A stretch of 35,380 bases of DNA, taken from Acidobacteriota bacterium. GTDB taxonomy: Bacteria; Acidobacteriota; Terriglobia; Acidiferrales; UBA7541. A program made the position numbers and the translations under genes. The notes below the pieces were generated by a model. It saw nothing but the letters and a program-made list of their open reading frames with translations, ran no database searches and was not told the DNA's origin. The stretch lies in contig QHYP01000054.1 of NCBI GenBank assembly GCA_003224195.1, positions 2,240 through 37,619 on the forward strand. The letters are read 5' to 3'. Of the stretch, positions 34,310 to 35,380 are shown piece by piece. Within the stretch, counting starts at the first letter, position 1, and every line of letters begins with the position of its first letter.

Positions 34310-35380
34310 ATGGTGGCGGAGGAAGTCCTATACCAGAGCGTGTGGGAGCTGAGCGGGCAGATTCGCGCGAGGAAGATTTCGCCGGTAGAGCTCACGGAGG
34401 CGTCTCTCGACCGGCTCGAGAAACTGGGGCCGAAGCTGGGTGCGGTGGCGACAATCACGCGCGAGCGGGCGTTGGAAGAAGCGCGCGCGGCGGAAAAAGA
34501 GCTTGCCGCAGGACGTTCGCGCGGCCCGCTGCACGGGATTCCGTATGGCGCGAAAGATCTGCTTGCGACGCGCGGCATACCGACGACGTGGGGCGCGCCG
34601 CCGTTCAAGGACCAGGTATTTGAATACGACGCAACCGTGGTGCGCAAGCTGCGCGAAGCGGGCGCGATCCTCGTGGCCAAGCTGGCGATGATCGAATTGG
34701 CGGGCGGGGGAGGCTACAACAACGGGAAGGCGTCTTTGCAAGGGCCGTCACGCTGCCCATACAACCTGGAGCACTGGGCGGGGGGCAGCTCGAGCGGGCC
34801 GGGCGCGGCGGTGCCGTCGGGATTGGTGGCGTTTGCCATCGGGTCGGAAACGCTCGGCTCGATCATCACGCCGAGCGCGTTTTCCGGAGTGAGTGGGCTG
34901 CGGCCGACCTACGGGCGCGTGAGCCGGCACGGCGCCATGGCCCTTTCGTGGACGATGGACAAGCTGGGACCCATGTGCCGGGCGGCAGTTGATTGCGGGT
35001 TGGTGTTGAACGCGATTGCGGGCGAGGATCCGCTGGATGCGACGTCGCGCCGCGAGGCCTTCCACTACTTTGTTCCGAACGATGAAAAGCGCGTGCGATC
35101 GCTTGCGGGGAAAAAACTGGGTGTGCTGCGCCCGGATTTTCCGAAGGATGGCGACCCGGAAGTGGGCGCGGCGTTTGACGAAGCGGTGAAGGTGCTGGAG
35201 AAATTGGGCGCAAAGACGGAAGAAGCCGACTTGCCGGAATTTCCGTACACGCCGGTTGCGGTCGCGTTGTACCAGGGGGAAGCGGCCGCGATTTTCCGGC
35301 CATTCATCGAAAGCGAGAAGCTGAACGAGCTGATCGACGACACGCAGAAGGCGGGATTGAAATCGGCGCTCGAAATGAAG
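34310..35380 (+). CDS. Amidase (amidase-signature family), C-terminus beyond the window
   Basis: The frame from ATG 34310 stays open to the right edge, giving 357 codons; full members have about 450-600. The Ser-cisSer-Lys triad region is visible. The Lys is at 82 in GIPYGAKDLL, the Ser-rich loop is WAGGSSSGPGAAV (156-168), and the nucleophile Ser is in GSETLGSI (about 184). LRPTYGRVSRHG follows, as in the family. It should hydrolyse an amide bond. Glutamyl-tRNA amidotransferase GatA is related, but GSETLGS differs from the GatA pattern and no gatB or gatC is near, so a stand-alone amidase is more likely. Substrate unknown. It follows a small Tat-signal protein by 30 bases. Confidence 0.88.
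   Translation, partial: MVAEEVLYQSVWELSGQIRARKISPVELTEASLDRLEKLGPKLGAVATITRERALEEARAAEKELAAGRSRGPLHGIPYGAKDLLATRGIPTTWGAPPFKDQVFEYDATVVRKLREAGAILVAKLAMIELAGGGGYNNGKASLQGPSRCPYNLEHWAGGSSSGPGAAVPSGLVAFAIGSETLGSIITPSAFSGVSGLRPTYGRVSRHGAMALSWTMDKLGPMCRAAVDCGLVLNAIAGEDPLDATSRREAFHYFVPNDEKRVRSLAGKKLGVLRPDFPKDGDPEVGAAFDEAVKVLEKLGAKTEEADLPEFPYTPVAVALYQGEAAAIFRPFIESEKLNELIDDTQKAGLKSALEMK

Overview
The window looks like the chromosome of a soil-type member of the Acidobacteriota. It is GC-rich and the genes are tightly packed. A full-length bacterial 16S rRNA gene is present. Several protein types common in that phylum also occur: a beta-propeller protein with choice-of-anchor-D repeats and a split Ig-like C-terminus, a DinB protein, a sorbosone-type PQQ dehydrogenase, and a GMC oxidoreductase with a gluconate-dehydrogenase small subunit. 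I cannot assign the class by eye. The 16S sequence compared with a reference tree would settle it.

Layout. Positions 1-2407 carry a minus-strand unit: an Nramp metal transporter behind a clear promoter, a small c-type cytochrome, and a membrane protein cut by the window edge. Next come a DUF3467-like gene with a frame problem at its start, a solitary tRNA-Ile(GAT), a PAS-PAS-GGDEF diguanylate cyclase, a GMC oxidoreductase pair and a CDP-alcohol phosphatidyltransferase. Positions 7751-9887 hold an ECF sigma factor and its anti-sigma factor, flanked by two Spy/CpxP-like periplasmic proteins.

Positions 9948-21061 hold the most notable block: nine minus-strand genes, mostly overlapping by 1-16 bases. 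In transcription order they are a pseudo-HAD/fatty-acyl reductase fusion, a second NAD-binding reductase, a polysaccharide pyruvyl transferase-like protein, an acyl-adenylate ligase, an enoyl-CoA hydratase, an acyl carrier protein, a second acyl ligase, a diacylglycerol-kinase-like lipid kinase and a PlsC acyltransferase. Together these can activate, carry, modify and reduce fatty acyl chains and load or phosphorylate glycerolipids. I read it as an unusual lipid (ether lipid or fatty alcohol/aldehyde) operon.

Positions 21336-24721 hold leuB and a short leuA, with a divergent LysR regulator and a LysR-type dyad between them. After this come the secreted propeller protein, a PQQ sugar dehydrogenase, two small secreted or membrane proteins of unknown role with a strong terminator, a DinB protein and a small Tat-signal protein.

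Positions 31673-33719 form a self-contained 16S rRNA transcription unit on the minus strand: consensus promoter, boxA, leader, 16S gene, a trailer able to pair with the leader, and an intrinsic terminator. No 23S gene follows, and the downstream gene faces the other way, so this 16S appears to be unlinked. The window ends in a small Tat-signal protein and the first 357 codons of an amidase.
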